64,000 bases of DNA, from the NCBI GenBank assembly GCA_017163975.1, contig JAFFSR010000010.1:1054001-1118000 (forward strand). The letters run 5' to 3'. Shown one piece after another: positions 1 through 10,737 of the stretch. Source of the stretch: Anastatus disparis. Lineage: Eukaryota; Arthropoda; Insecta; Hymenoptera; Eupelmidae. Each line of letters starts with the position of its first letter. The first letter of the stretch is position 1. The position numbers were made by a program, and so were the translations under genes. The notes beneath the pieces are model-generated. The model was not told the DNA's origin, did not search any database, and saw nothing but the letters and a program-made list of their open reading frames with translations.

Positions 1-950
1 CTACTTTTTTAGGTATTTAAACACAATATAATTATTTTAATTTTTGTGCAGTCTTCAAATACTCCTACAATTTTATAAAAGAAATTAATAAACTTAGCTT
101 AAACTTCTTAAATCATCTTCTAATATTGAATAATTTTTTTGCAAAAATTATATTACTAGGTTTGGTATTTACATTGACAAGTAATTCTCAAAAACTTTAC
201 TAAAAGATATATTAAAATTGTTAAATCTTTTATTCGTTTCCTAATTACAATAATGATTTACAATTTTTAAATTATAAAATTAAATAAATAAATTTTAAAA
301 TGTATAAAATTTATATGTAATATAATTTAGGTAAAGTATGAAATTTGAGAAAAATGGATGCTTACTGTTGTTATTAAACATAAAATTTAATACATGTCAT
401 CATTTATACGATTTACTTAAAAAAAAAGAAATATGTAAGGGTGCAGTCAGATGAGTAGAAAAGAGACTGCCGAATAGAGGATGCGTAATAGAAACAACTA
501 ATCAGCGCTATTCGGCAAGTTCCATGCAAAGAATAGAATTCTATTCTCTATTCCACTGTAGAATGGAAAAGCGAGTCGCGACACGAAGTAAATAAACAAA
601 AATAATTAAATTATAAATACAAATCTACTTCATTCATTTAAAGAAAAATTGTAGAAAATCGCTCTGTTTGAGCTACAATTTTAAAGAGGTTATGTTTATG
701 TTTACCCGACCTAATACGCAAGCATCTTCTTTCCATTCCACGGATTTTTTCCCCCTATGGTCACATGGAGAGAAAAAACAGTAGAATAGGCGGTAGAATA
801 GAAAAATGAATATATAGCTAAATGTTTGTTTTAATCAATTCATTTTGTTGTTTCTTCAAGTTTTTAAAAAGACTTGTGAAAAACATGTACTTTTTTCAAA
901 TGTACAATTTCCTTAGATCTTAAGTCAGTCTTTGATACAGTTGGTAAGAA
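1..950. other. AT-rich region without a recognisable gene
   Basis: No open frame of useful length and no family motif is visible on either strand. The GAATAGA word recurs around 470-560 and 780-805. A short inverted pair (GCCGAATAG near 470, CTATTCGGC near 508) may be the edge of a small palindromic repeat. Nothing further can be supported. Confidence 0.6.
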
Positions 951-963
951 TATTTACATTAAA

Positions 964-1443
964 ATCACATTGTAAAAAACATATACCTGGCTGGGACTGA
1001 CAGTCTCGGATGACGTCATTCGGATTAAGGATTATAAGTTGTTCAGGTACGACAGAAACCTTCATGGAAGAGGGGTTGCCCTCTACGTTAAAAATAATTT
1101 AAAATGTGAAGTACTAGCTCTTTCTAGTACCACAACCATAACTAGCATACCACAACCATAACTGGGGGATCTGAATGCCGATCTTCTGCGAGAAAGCAGT
1201 GATGCGAGGTTTCTTAGTAAACTAACAGCGGAGCTTTCGCTTCAGTTGGTCCAGCATGGTGCCACGAATATAACTCCATCTTCTCATACATGGATTGACC
1301 TGATTCTTGTGGAAGACAATGACAATGTACTTGACGCACGTAACTTACTTGCGAATTTTCATAGTCGGCACAACTTAATTGATGTTTCTATTGCTTATAA
1401 TACGTGCAGTATAGATCACAAGTCGATTAGATACAGAAACTAA
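964..1443 (+). pseudogene. LINE apurinic-like endonuclease domain, internally deleted
   Basis: Frame 970-1155 reads a typical endonuclease segment with T-W-L-G-L followed by HGRGVALYVKN. The family normally has S-E-T-W-L at the catalytic Glu; here the Glu position reads Tyr, so the active site is lost. About 60 family residues are then missing. Next comes a segment with GDLNADL (the D-x-N motif), then SRHNLID, where the family has S-D-H; the usual Asp reads as Arg. A short direct duplication of ACCACAACCATAACT at the deletion (1130-1160) probably marks the repair junction. The end at 1441 is a TAA that interrupts the linker; reading resumes in another frame. Confidence 0.8.
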
Positions 1444-3539
1444 GCATTTGTCAAAATGAATTACTAGAGAAACTAGCCGGCTATGATTGGCCACCATTAA
1501 CAGCTGGTACTATCGACCCAGAGTCTGCACTTGGCTATATTTGTTACAATTTTGCTTCTGTCATAGAGAGTTTAGCACCAGTGAAAATACTCAAGCATGT
1601 GAAGAATAGCCTACCATGGGTAAATAAAGAATTGTCGCAGATGCGGCGCAAGCAAAATGCTATTGACAGAAGATATAAACGGACTAACGAAACGCAATAC
1701 CTGACTGAGTTTCTGCATTTACGTAAAACGGTTGACGAACAGACTGAACTTGCAAAGACCACATACTATCATAATAGACTGTTTGAAGCACTTGCAAATG
1801 GTAATGCCTGGAAGGAGCTGAGAGACCTGGGACTCTTAACCGTACCACAAGGGACTTAAATGGATTCACTCCTAATGAGCTTAACGCGCACTTTGCTGGG
1901 GTGTTGATCTCGCCGCATGATGATGATGAGCTTCGCAAGAGGGTTCTTACTGAATGTAGTGAAGATGGTTTTGCTTTTGAACCAATTAATATCAATGATG
2001 TTGTTCTTGCGATTTCCCATTTTTCATCGCAGGCTCGTGGCGAGAATGGTATTCCTCAAAGCGTGATACTTAAAGCCTTACCATTTATTGGTGAACATCT
2101 TGTGACTCTGTTCAACTCTTCTTTTGCACGGGGGGTCTTCCCTGGCCTTTGGAAGCAGGCACGTATTGTGCCATTAAAAAAGTGTTCTGCACCTAAGTCG
2201 CCTAAAGATTTCAGGTCAGTTGCGATTTTGTGTTTTTTTGAAGGTACTGGAGAAGATCGCCCACGACCAATTGCAGGAATATATCACTACAAATAAGATA
2301 CTTGATCCCGTACAGACTGGTTACAGAAAAAATCACTCTACGCAGACAGCTTTGCTTAAATTAACAAAAGATATAAGGTCAGGTCTTGACAAAAAACTCG
2401 TCACGTTACTTTTACTTTTTGACTATAGTAAGGCATTCGACACGATCCCTCCCTCTAAATTACTTGCAAGGCTTAGATCGATGGGGGTTTCCAGGTCCGC
2501 TTTCGTGTGGATTAACTCTTATATTTCAGGAAGGAAACAAATGGTTTCAACACACTTACAAGAAGAATCAGGTTGGCTAACAATCAACCTTAGGGTTCCA
2601 CAGGGATCGGTACTGAGGCCTTCGTTGTTTTGCCTTTACATTAATAACGTACGTAACGCTCTGGGCTCTGGTTGTGTTCAGCACCTACTATATGTAGATG
2701 ACCTGCAGATTTATACGCACGTTCCTCGTGAGAATGTGGATGCAGGTATTCTAATCTTACAGGGGGCGGTCAATGCGGTGTCGGAGTGGGCGGCTGGTGC
2801 TTCACTCACTTTAAATGCTAGCAAGACTAAGGCAATTGTCTTTGGCAGTAATCGTTTTATCAATTCATTTTATGCTGGGGCGCAACCGACGATTGACTTT
2901 GAGGGAGGTGTCAGCATTCCTTCCTCTGACATTGTAACGAGCCTTGGTGTTGTGCTTGACTCTAAGCTTTCTTGGGAGCCTCACATTGATATGGTTACAA
3001 AAAAATTCAATAAAGTGTTGTACGCTTTGCGGTTTTTTCGTCGGTACACCACGGAGGCTCTGCGTAAACAACTTGCAACCGCCCTGCTGTTTCTACATCT
3101 CGATAAGTGCTGTTTGGTGGTTCTGCTTGATGCTTCTCAGGGCTTGAAGAGTAGAATACAAAGACTGCAGAATTCGTATGTAAGATATATATTAGGTATA
3201 AGAATGGGAGCTCATATTTCTCCTTATAGAGCCGCGTTGGCTTGGTTGCGTACTAATTTGAGGAGACAGTATTTTTTGGCTGTATTTATGTACAAGATCG
3301 TGCGCATGAATACTCCGGAGCTTCTAATGAGTCTCTTCACTAGACGTGTACCCAGGGTAGCTACTAGGGGAGAAATCAGGGATCTAATGGTGCCCTTTAT
3401 GCGTACTGAGGTTGGCAGGAATTCCTTCCAAGTTCAAGGTGCGCATTTTAGGAACTCCCTGTCTGCTGAGATTAAACATATTTCATCTCTAAGCAGGTTA
3501 AAAGCAGCGATGAGAGGGTACTTGCTCGACCTAGATTAA
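1444..3539 (+). pseudogene. LINE linker and reverse transcriptase, frameshifted
   Basis: The linker reads on in pieces (1444-1859, then 1860-2235, then 2220-3539). The 439-residue last frame carries the RT core: palm motif A FDYSKAFD at residues 67-74, motif B region RVPQGS at about 125-130, and motif C YVDD at 158-161. The QTGYRKNHSTQTAL fingers segment lies before motif A. The thumb and C-terminal region run to LLDLD-stop. The break near 2233 lies in a run of seven T and looks like a one-base slip; the upstream frame should pass through SVAIL into VLEK. Function in life would be target-primed cDNA synthesis. This copy cannot make a full protein. Confidence 0.88.
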
Positions 3540-3540
3540 T

Positions 3541-3919
3541 ATTTTTTACTATTAATTTATGTTAATTTATTCAATTTATTTTTGTAACGACCTGTATATA
3601 GGCTTAAGGTGTGAGTGTATTTATTGTATGAGTGTTGGCTAAATGGTTGGTGAGTGAGAGTTTTTATTTGATTTCATTTTGGACTGCGTTTCATGCTATT
3701 GCGTACGCTTATTATTTTATTTTATTATACATTAAAGTTAATATTGTGACTGATAGATATTGTATGACTGATTTTTATTTATATGATTATTTTTATTTTT
3801 ATTGCGTGTATTGTATGATTACTCTGTGATATCACTTTTATTTATTTTTGTTTATGACTTACTTATTTAGTATTATTAGATTTAGTGACTGACTGTGATA
3901 TTAATTGTGCAATACTTAC

Positions 3920-3921
<2 letters not shown>
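3541..3921 (+). other. LINE 3' tail, T-rich
   Basis: Non-coding T-rich sequence between the RT stop codon and the TA array. It is probably the LINE 3' untranslated region, though its true end is not defined because no poly(A) or target duplication is visible. Confidence 0.5.

Positions 3922-3973
<52 letters not shown>
3922..3973. repeat. (TA)n microsatellite
   Basis: About 26 uninterrupted TA units immediately after the LINE tail. It may have grown from the element's own 3' terminal repeat. Confidence 0.95.
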
Positions 3974-3976
<3 letters not shown>

Positions 3977-4222
3977 CATTTTTTATAACATTTTGTGCAA
4001 TATTTATCGTTTTTATATTTACAAATCGTATTACACGTTTTTGTGCTCTTTTACAAAATAAAATAATATCTATGTATATCTATCTATTTCAGAAAAAGAA
4101 AAAGAATACCATTTTCGTCAACGGAATTTTTAAAAACTAAAATTGTAATAGGAGATCAATCAACGTATGTATTAAAAACTTTATTAAAAAAATCAAAAAT
4201 ATAATATATGTTATGAATATTT

Positions 4223-4452
4223 TTGATTACATTTAATAAATCTCTGGTTGCATATGTTGAAGAAATTTCCGAAGAACAAACTTTTGTTAACAAACAAAAA
4301 CATACTGATTTCAGGATTTTGAAATTCATAATAAATGATTCTGAAGGATTCAGAATTCAATGCAATATTTATGATAAAAATATTAAAAAATTCAAGAAAA
4401 ATCTAAAATTAAACGAAGTAAATTTTTATCATATGCAATATTATCAGTTACA
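4223..4452 (+). pseudogene. RPA-like OB-fold gene fragment 1
   Basis: The open frame contains RIQCNIYD, KFKKNLKLNE and YHMQYYQLQ, which resembles the strand pattern of a replication protein A large-subunit DNA-binding domain: substitution into a 'V..W...A..F......G.VY.I.....' scaffold. It is cut at residue L/Q by the solo LTR at 4455. Downstream pieces (5632-5811, 5862-6041) continue the same theme. RPA-like genes in insects occur both as host RPA1 and as cargo of Helitron/Helentron transposons. The high AT content, the small pieces and the surrounding repeats favour a transposon-borne or duplicated copy. The identification is from pattern only. Confidence 0.4.
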
Positions 4453-5590
4453 ACTGTAACGGTTATTTTGCCCGTTATAAAAAAAGAAATAGCTTTTAAT
4501 TTAATATTGAATTTTGCTAAGTCTTAAAATTTAGATAATTGTAGAGTTGCCGAAAACTCGTAAGAAAATAATCATATATATATTACGCGGTAAACTCTAT
4601 TGGTGCTAGTTGGTCAAACGTATATTGACTAGCGACAAAACTTTATCCTATATACTCGTCGCTGCGCGTCTCTCTCTCTCTCTTTTACCTTAACAAGAGA
4701 CGCAATGCCGGCAGCACAGCTTTCCTTATTCCATACAAAAATATATATATTATATGCTATATTAAAAATGAGGACCGCGGAGGCGTCGGGGTAAGCAAAT
4801 TGATACAGGTCTTTAAGTTTAATATAGATTTATTAGATATGCAAATAAAGTAATACAATAAAATGAATTTAGATAAAAAAACAAGAATAAGAGTTAATAA
4901 TGATAATTCTAAGGGGGGAGGCGACGCGAACTAAATTATCCTACGATATTACGGTGAACGCACGCACTCTCTACGCTAAGATTTCCTCGAGGAAAGAAAT
5001 CTTAGCCAAGTAGATAAAATATGACAAACTTACGAATACGCGTAGAAGCTTCTATGGTAACCAAAATACATACGCTGAGATATATCGCCGTTGGCCAACG
5101 AAAGAAATGGTACGCCGCGACCTGGTCGCTGAGACTCGTAAAGGACAGCCAAGCCAAAGATCAATTTCCTGATCGCTGCGACTCCTCGGAGGCAGCCAAG
5201 ACCAGCACGTACAACCAGGAGGTGATGACGATCTTCTAGCAACGATCTTCCTTTATCCTTTTCTCCAAAACTATATGCGGCACTACACCAACGCGTTTAT
5301 TAAGTGAAGACTTAAATAAAAGCCAAAAGGTATGGCGATGATGCGTGCTTGTAGGCCGCTAAACAATGTCTCTCGCACAGGGCAGGAATATATATAAGCC
5401 AACGTGTGCGCTTATGAACAGCCGGAAATGTTCTGTCTTGCCTCGTGGCTTTCTTGCTCCTCGCGCGCGCGCTGCTCATCGGGTTACGTGCTTTTTGACG
5501 TAACTTATACGAGGTATCTGACTGAGCGCGTGTCATTTGATTTTACCTAAGCGCGCAAGATTCGAACACGGTAGAATACCGTGACACAAC
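4451..5590. mobile_element. Solo LTR with CAAC target duplication
   Basis: The block 4455-5586 begins TGTAACGG and ends GTGACA (TG...CA, as LTRs do). It is flanked by identical CAAC at 4451-4454 and 5587-5590, a 4-bp duplication typical of Ty3/Gypsy-type integration. Its base composition (GC-richer, with a TATATATAA box near 5390) differs sharply from the host sequence, and it interrupts the RPA-like frame. No second LTR, primer site or pol gene is adjacent, so this is the scar left by LTR-LTR recombination. Open frames inside it (for example 5021-5239) are not recognisable genes. Confidence 0.72.
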
Positions 5591-5631
5591 ATAATATTAA
5601 ACATTTTTTTAATATTTCAAAAAATATTATT

Positions 5632-5811
5632 AGAAAATGTTAATGTATTAAAAGCAAAAGGATACAATATAGGAAATAATATATATGACTTAACATTAAA
5701 ATATTATTCGAATATTAATCATTTAGGCGAACACAATACATGGAAAAATAACAAACCAATTAAAATAAATTTCGAAGAAATAAAATTAAGACCTGGATTA
5801 ATAAGTAATTA
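5632..5811 (+). pseudogene. RPA-like OB-fold gene fragment 2
   Basis: The frame reads AKGYNIGNNIYDLTLKYYSN, then a segment ending KPIKINFEEIKLR before TAA. The pattern 'N..YN..N..YE/D..L' is the end of an RPA1 DNA-binding OB domain, which is what should follow fragment 1 once the LTR is removed. A TTATTAG just before 5632 could be a splice acceptor. Confidence 0.42.
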
Positions 5812-5861
5812 AATATTATTGAAAAAAAAATATAATAATATAAATAATTTCTTATTTTTCA

Positions 5862-6041
5862 GAAATACAAGGGTATTTAAAAAATTCTTTTGCACAAAAA
5901 CATAAAAAAAATGAATCAGAATACATCGGAACAATAGCGGATGAACAATATAAATTAGACATTTTATTAAATAAATTAGAAAATGAATATGTGAATTCGG
6001 TAAGAGGAACAAAACTAGAAATTATTGGAAAAATAGAATAA
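5862..6041 (+). pseudogene. RPA-like gene fragment 3 (next exon)
   Basis: An open stretch after a T-rich tract ending TTTTTCAG, which looks like a splice acceptor. It contains IADEQYKLDILLNKLENEY and RGTKLEIIGKIE before TAA. It lies 50 bp after fragment 2, so the two look like consecutive exons separated by a very short AT-rich intron. A further scrap at 6189-6311 (LKVKRLEFTKVL, one internal TAG) may belong to the same gene. Confidence 0.35.
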
Positions 6042-6123
6042 AATAGTAAAAACAAGTATAATAATATATTATATGCATATACACTTATGAAAATATTCAT
6101 GTATATTTATATATCTATATATG

Positions 6124-6126
<3 letters not shown>

Positions 6127-6176
<50 letters not shown>

Positions 6177-6180
6177 ATTT
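6127..6180. repeat. (TA)n microsatellite, interrupted
   Basis: TA run with one ATTT interruption, between two scraps of the RPA-like gene. Confidence 0.9.
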
Positions 6181-6439
6181 AAAAATTTTATAGATGTTAG
6201 ATATATATTAAAAGTAAAAAGATTGGAATTTACTAAAGTATTAAATGATGAAAAAATGGAGTAAGAAGAACTTATATTAGCAAATGAAATAATTTTAAAT
6301 GAAGTAAATTAAATAATTTAATATTTTTATTTCATTACATTAATAAATACAATATTCTCAAAATAAAATGATTATTTTTCAAGGTTACAGAAAAACAAAT
6401 TGATGATAGTTAAAATACAAAATATAAAATAATATTAAT

Positions 6440-6720
6440 TTACTACAAAAAAAATTAATGTATAAGTTTTTTTAACAACAATAAAAAATAAATATGTAAG
6501 CTTGTAATAAAACATAAATTTGTAAGCTTCTTTTAGCGACAATAAAATTTAACGACATATTAAATAAATATTTAGAATTATTTAAACTTTTTTTTAGTAA
6601 AAATATCAAGCAACTGTACAAGCTTCTTTAGCGACAATGAAGAATAAATATGTATGCTTTTTATAACTTCAATGAAATTTAAATTTGTAAGCTTCTATAA
6701 GCGACAATAAAAAATAAGTC
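6440..6720 (+). repeat. Degenerate minisatellite, block 1
   Basis: Diverged tandem units of roughly 45-70 bp with the core TAAGCTTCTTTAGCGACAAT followed by AAAAATAAAT. At least four units are visible (around 6495, 6525, 6625, 6690). The same unit reappears in block 2 at 7610-7840. Confidence 0.8.
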
Positions 6721-6744
6721 TATAAAATTATTTCAGTAATGTTA

Positions 6745-6766
6745 AGTCCTGGCTTGCACCAGGACT
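6745..6766 (+). other. Perfect 8-bp stem-loop
   Basis: AGTCCTGG, six-base loop CTTGCA, CCAGGACT, followed by AAATAAAAG. It stands out from the AT-rich surroundings and sits at the end of minisatellite block 1. Helitron-type elements carry such a hairpin near the 3' end, but no CTRR terminus is obvious here. Confidence 0.75.
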
Positions 6767-7609
6767 AAATAAAAGTGTGTAAATAAATGTGTATATGTTA
6801 TTTAATTATTTAATTAATTGCATTAAATATATATATATAAATTATGTATGTTTAAAATATTGAATTTATTTATAAAATGTATAAAGATAGAGATGTATGA
6901 ATCTAGTGGTGAAAAAACTCCACCAATATTTAATTGAACAAAATCGCTCTCACGATTGAATAGTATTAAAGGATAAACTTAATTCTTGAAATAAAGAGTT
7001 TATTAAATAATTATATATTCTTACCTTGTAGTATTTCTCAGTAGATTGGTGCTAGGTATGGGCAGACAAATGAGTAGGCACAATATGTAATAGATCCTCG
7101 AGGTTTATTGATATTTTTTAACACTTTTAATATAATTGATTTTATGCGCGTATATATTTTAATAATTGATACATGTATATTTAATAATAGCAATTGCTTT
7201 GAAATATCAACTTGACGGGCAGTGTAAACGTATTACCAATAAGACACCCGGGGTAATATTCCGAATATCATTTGTTTCATTTGGTTTTTATACTCATTTT
7301 GTTTATGAGATTTATTCGATTTTATTTATAAATTTTCTTATATTTTAATAATATGTTTTCTTAAAGATTTTAGAATTCGCTTGGTAATTTCGTAATACTC
7401 GTTGTTGATTTGAACTACTTAATTTTATAATTTTGCTAACTAAAGAGTTTTATTAAACTTCGAGTTTCTTTACTGTTTCGCTTTTTCTGTTTAGCTTGTC
7501 AAATTCCTTTATTGTTCAATAACTGCTTTAATTAGTTCATGACGTGAAAAGATACTTTAAAATTATAAATGAAAGAAATTAAAAGATACGTCGTGACGTA
7601 ACAGTAATA
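6767..7609. other. AT-rich spacer between minisatellite blocks
   Basis: No gene seen. The short frame at 7166-7348 has no recognisable content. This segment separates two blocks of the same minisatellite and may be an insertion between them. Confidence 0.5.
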
Positions 7610-7840
7610 ATAACAAATTAATCTGTAAGCTCCTTTTAGCGATAACAAACAATAAATTTGTATGCTTATATGAGATTTTTTTAGCGACAACAAACAATAA
7701 ATCTGTATGCTTCAGCGACAATAATGAATAAATTTGTAAGCTTTTTTAGCGACAATGGAAAAAAAGTGTACACTTCTTTAGCGACAGTAAAAATAAAAAA
7801 TGTAAGCTTTGTTTAGCTACAATAAAAAAAAAATCTTAAT
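7610..7840 (+). repeat. Degenerate minisatellite, block 2
   Basis: Five or six further copies of the TAAGCTTnnTTTAGCGACAAT unit (around 7625, 7660, 7700, 7740, 7775, 7805), 38-50 bp apart. Confidence 0.8.
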
Positions 7841-8337
7841 GCAGCCATATATTTATATATGTTGGTCTTAAGCCCAAAACTAAAAAATGCAGAGAGGGAG
7901 CGTTTTCTTGTATCTTTTCAATATGTATAAAATTTAGGATATAAGAAGATAAAAATATTTATTTATAATCATAATTTTCTATTATTCTATTATTCTATTT
8001 TTTATTATTCGCTCATAATTATTATTAAATATTATTATATACTATCATAACTTGAAATTTTAATGTTATTTACTATTCTATTTTTAATTTGTTCCAAAAA
8101 TATATAAGTTTGATTCATTATGAACTTTTGAATGTCGCGTTAAACCATCTTTTTTTTATTAATTCTCATTCTATAACTTCATATCTTATATTTTTATGTA
8201 TCGATGTTTTCTATTGAACTTTTTTCACATTTACAAATATAAAATTTTGCTTCATTATGTCCTACTCTTCTATTTACTTTGAAATGTGTGTATTCGGGGG
8301 GTTGGCGAGCGGATTGAGCAGAGATAACCCCCTCGTG

Positions 8338-8372
<35 letters not shown>

Positions 8373-8374
8373 GT
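7841..8374. other. AT-rich region with (TA)n at 8341-8371
   Basis: No gene recognised. A 31-bp TA array lies at the right edge next to the start of family A copy 1. Confidence 0.55.
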
Positions 8375-9738
8375 GAAAACGTAACAAAAAAATTTTTTTG
8401 CATAAAAAACAAAAAAACATAAAAAAAAATCGAGATAACAATTTTTATTATTACTTTTAAAATATTCACAATTATTAGTAACTATCTTTTTATTCATTGA
8501 AACTATAAATAAATTATAAGAATTAGTTACAATATAGAATCAATAAAAATTTTGAATAAATTTATCTCCAGGTTCCAAATGTTATAATTACGAGGAATAA
8601 TAAGGTAATTCCATTTACAACATTTACGTGAATTCGCGCGCATTTCGTAAACATTCATCGTAATAAAACTTATTACATTTCATTTTAAAGTTCTTTCTTT
8701 TAGCTTGAAAATAAGATGTTACACGTCTAAAAATATTGATTTGATGAGCCACAACAATCATTTGCGTTTAAGGTGTCCATATTAGGTGCAGTTGTTTTAA
8801 CTTAAAAACACACTCCATTTTTAAAAAATAATTGCACCATTATTTATAATTTTTTAAGCCACCCCAGATTAAAAAAGAAAAACATCAAAATTGGTCCATC
8901 ATTTACTGAGATACGGTTAATTTTTACAAATTTTATTGGAACGAGATCTTTCGTTAACTTTCCTCACGCTCAAAAATAAGCATCTGCATCACGACCCCCC
9001 GCTTGACATTATTATTTGAATCTTATTATTATTTTAGTTTCAATAATAAAGAGTCGTATTTTTAAAAATCTAATCATAGATTTTTAAAATATAAATCTTT
9101 AACTAACAAATCCCGCTTGATTCGTTTCTTAATTGTTATAAATAAAGTTGCTGTGAAAAAAAAAATCTTATCTTGACTTTTATTGGTTTTACAGAGTGCT
9201 TTTTTTTTTAATCTTCGTTCCGAACTCAGCTATAAGAATATTCAAATAGCAAATTCATAAAAGTTATAAATAAAGTCCCAGCTTCATTTATTTATAAAAA
9301 AAAAACCCTCTTTTTAAAGTGTTGTAAGAATATTGCAATTTAATTTTCTTATTTGCTCTTAATCGAATATGAAAATTTGAACCTTCATGAAGAGTTTAAG
9401 CCTTTATTGAACTCAATATATTCATCCAAAAAAAATTATAGCCATAAACATTATGCGTGTTGGGAATATCTCAGCAATCAATTAACCAATTTGCTATTAC
9501 AACCTCTTTTTCTGTTCGTATTTATGGAGGCCTCCTTTTGGAAATTGAAAAATATTTAAAAAATTATTTTTGCAATAAATAATTGATATCCAAGAAATGG
9601 TCATTTTTTATGGTTTTTTGGCTTTTTTGCAATAACTAATTGACGAAAATAATCGTGACAGCGCTCAAATTGTAGGTTTTTTTATTCTCTAATTCTTTTA
9701 TTAATTACTTTTTCTTCTAAAATGCATATGCTGCTTCA
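8375..9738 (+). repeat. Family A repeat, copy 1, left part
   Basis: This long repeat occurs four times in the window: here, inverted at 14061-15660, split at 16130-27582, and partly at 35763-36240. Shared words include TCCAGGTTCCAAATG, TACGAGGAATAATAAGGT, CGCGCGCATTTCGTAAA, GATACGGTTAATTTTTAC and AATATCTCAGCAA. It breaks off at 9738 (GCTGCTTCA) where the CMC/Chapaev-like element begins, and resumes at 31132. It is non-coding; the 68-residue frame at 9353-9559 is broken in other copies. The class of the parent element is unknown. Confidence 0.85.
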
Positions 9739-10737
9739 CATGGTGTGCCTGAACTAAGTTTAAATGCAGATAACGATCACCCCTGATATTATTGTTGGAT
9801 ATGTTTTCTAGATGTTTTAGAAGTATTTGAAAACCAAACTAAAATCCTCTAAGCGACCCTGGTTGAAAATGAAACGCTTTTTTCACCATTTTATGGCCAT
9901 TACTTTGAAATGAAGAGCTGAAAATAGTAATTTTCTATAGCCATTATTTTAACCAATATGTAACGTTTTTTTACCTATATACCACTAACATGTTACACGC
10001 ATTTTCAAAGATTAAAATGTGAATCTTAGAAATAGAAAAAATACTCATAATTGAATCTCCATAATTATTTGTGTTTAAAACAATTTATTTTTTCATTTTT
10101 TTGTATTCATTAAACATATATTTTATAATTTAAACGCGAACAAAACGATGTATTGGATTTATAGGTTAAAATATTTCTAGGTACTTAAAATGCCCACTTT
10201 GTGGACAACATATTTCTATTAGCGTTTTTGTCTATACAAAAAATGAAGGCTCTGCCAAAATTGACTATTTATTAGCTAATATTGATATGACAAAATATTA
10301 CTGTTAATAATGCCCATAAATTGTATTATACACCATTTTTAATGTTCAAATTTCTACCAGGGGGCCGTTTTTAAATAAACTGAATAGTTAGGTTAACAAA
10401 TATAGACGCATATACAATGCGTCCCATAACTACAAAACCACCTAAGATTTAGATGAAACTTTTATGGGAATGTCAAAAAGAATTGCGATATCGTTTTAAA
10501 AACTATGGAATATTTTTAAAAATCACAAAAAAATATCGTCTGAAGGCTCATTAGAAAACTAAAAACTTTTTATTTCGTGATAATTACAAAATTAATACAA
10601 TATTACATTTTTTATCCGTTTCATAATTATAAAACCATTTTGGGAAAACAGCGCAATTATATTTGTTAAACATAAACTTAATACCTTAATATGATATAAT
10701 ATTTTTGTTAATAATTTCAGTATTTAAATTTATTTTG

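Larger units (their letters stand above)
964..3540 (+). mobile_element. 5'-truncated non-LTR (LINE) retrotransposon, Jockey/CR1-like
   Basis: A decayed LINE in plus orientation. It starts abruptly inside the AP-endonuclease domain (about 964), which is the usual outcome of incomplete target-primed reverse transcription. It runs through endonuclease, linker and reverse transcriptase and stops at a TAA at 3537-3539. A T-rich tail follows to a TA microsatellite at 3922. The family call rests on the endonuclease words TWLGL, GDLNADL and SRHNLID, and on RT words FDYSKAFD, VPQGS and YVDD. The Jockey/CR1 side of LINE diversity fits best, but the exact clade cannot be fixed without a tree. Several frameshifts and an internal endonuclease deletion make it dead. 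Confidence 0.9.

Noticed and set aside
1684..1995. Minus-strand frame across the LINE
   Set aside because: Shadow of the plus-strand reverse transcriptase gene.
3895..4140. 81-codon frame across the TA array
   Set aside because: Translation is an IY repeat from the microsatellite plus AT-rich noise.
6745..6766. Rho-independent terminator
   Set aside because: Stem-loop has no following T run and the sequence is eukaryotic; kept only as a hairpin.
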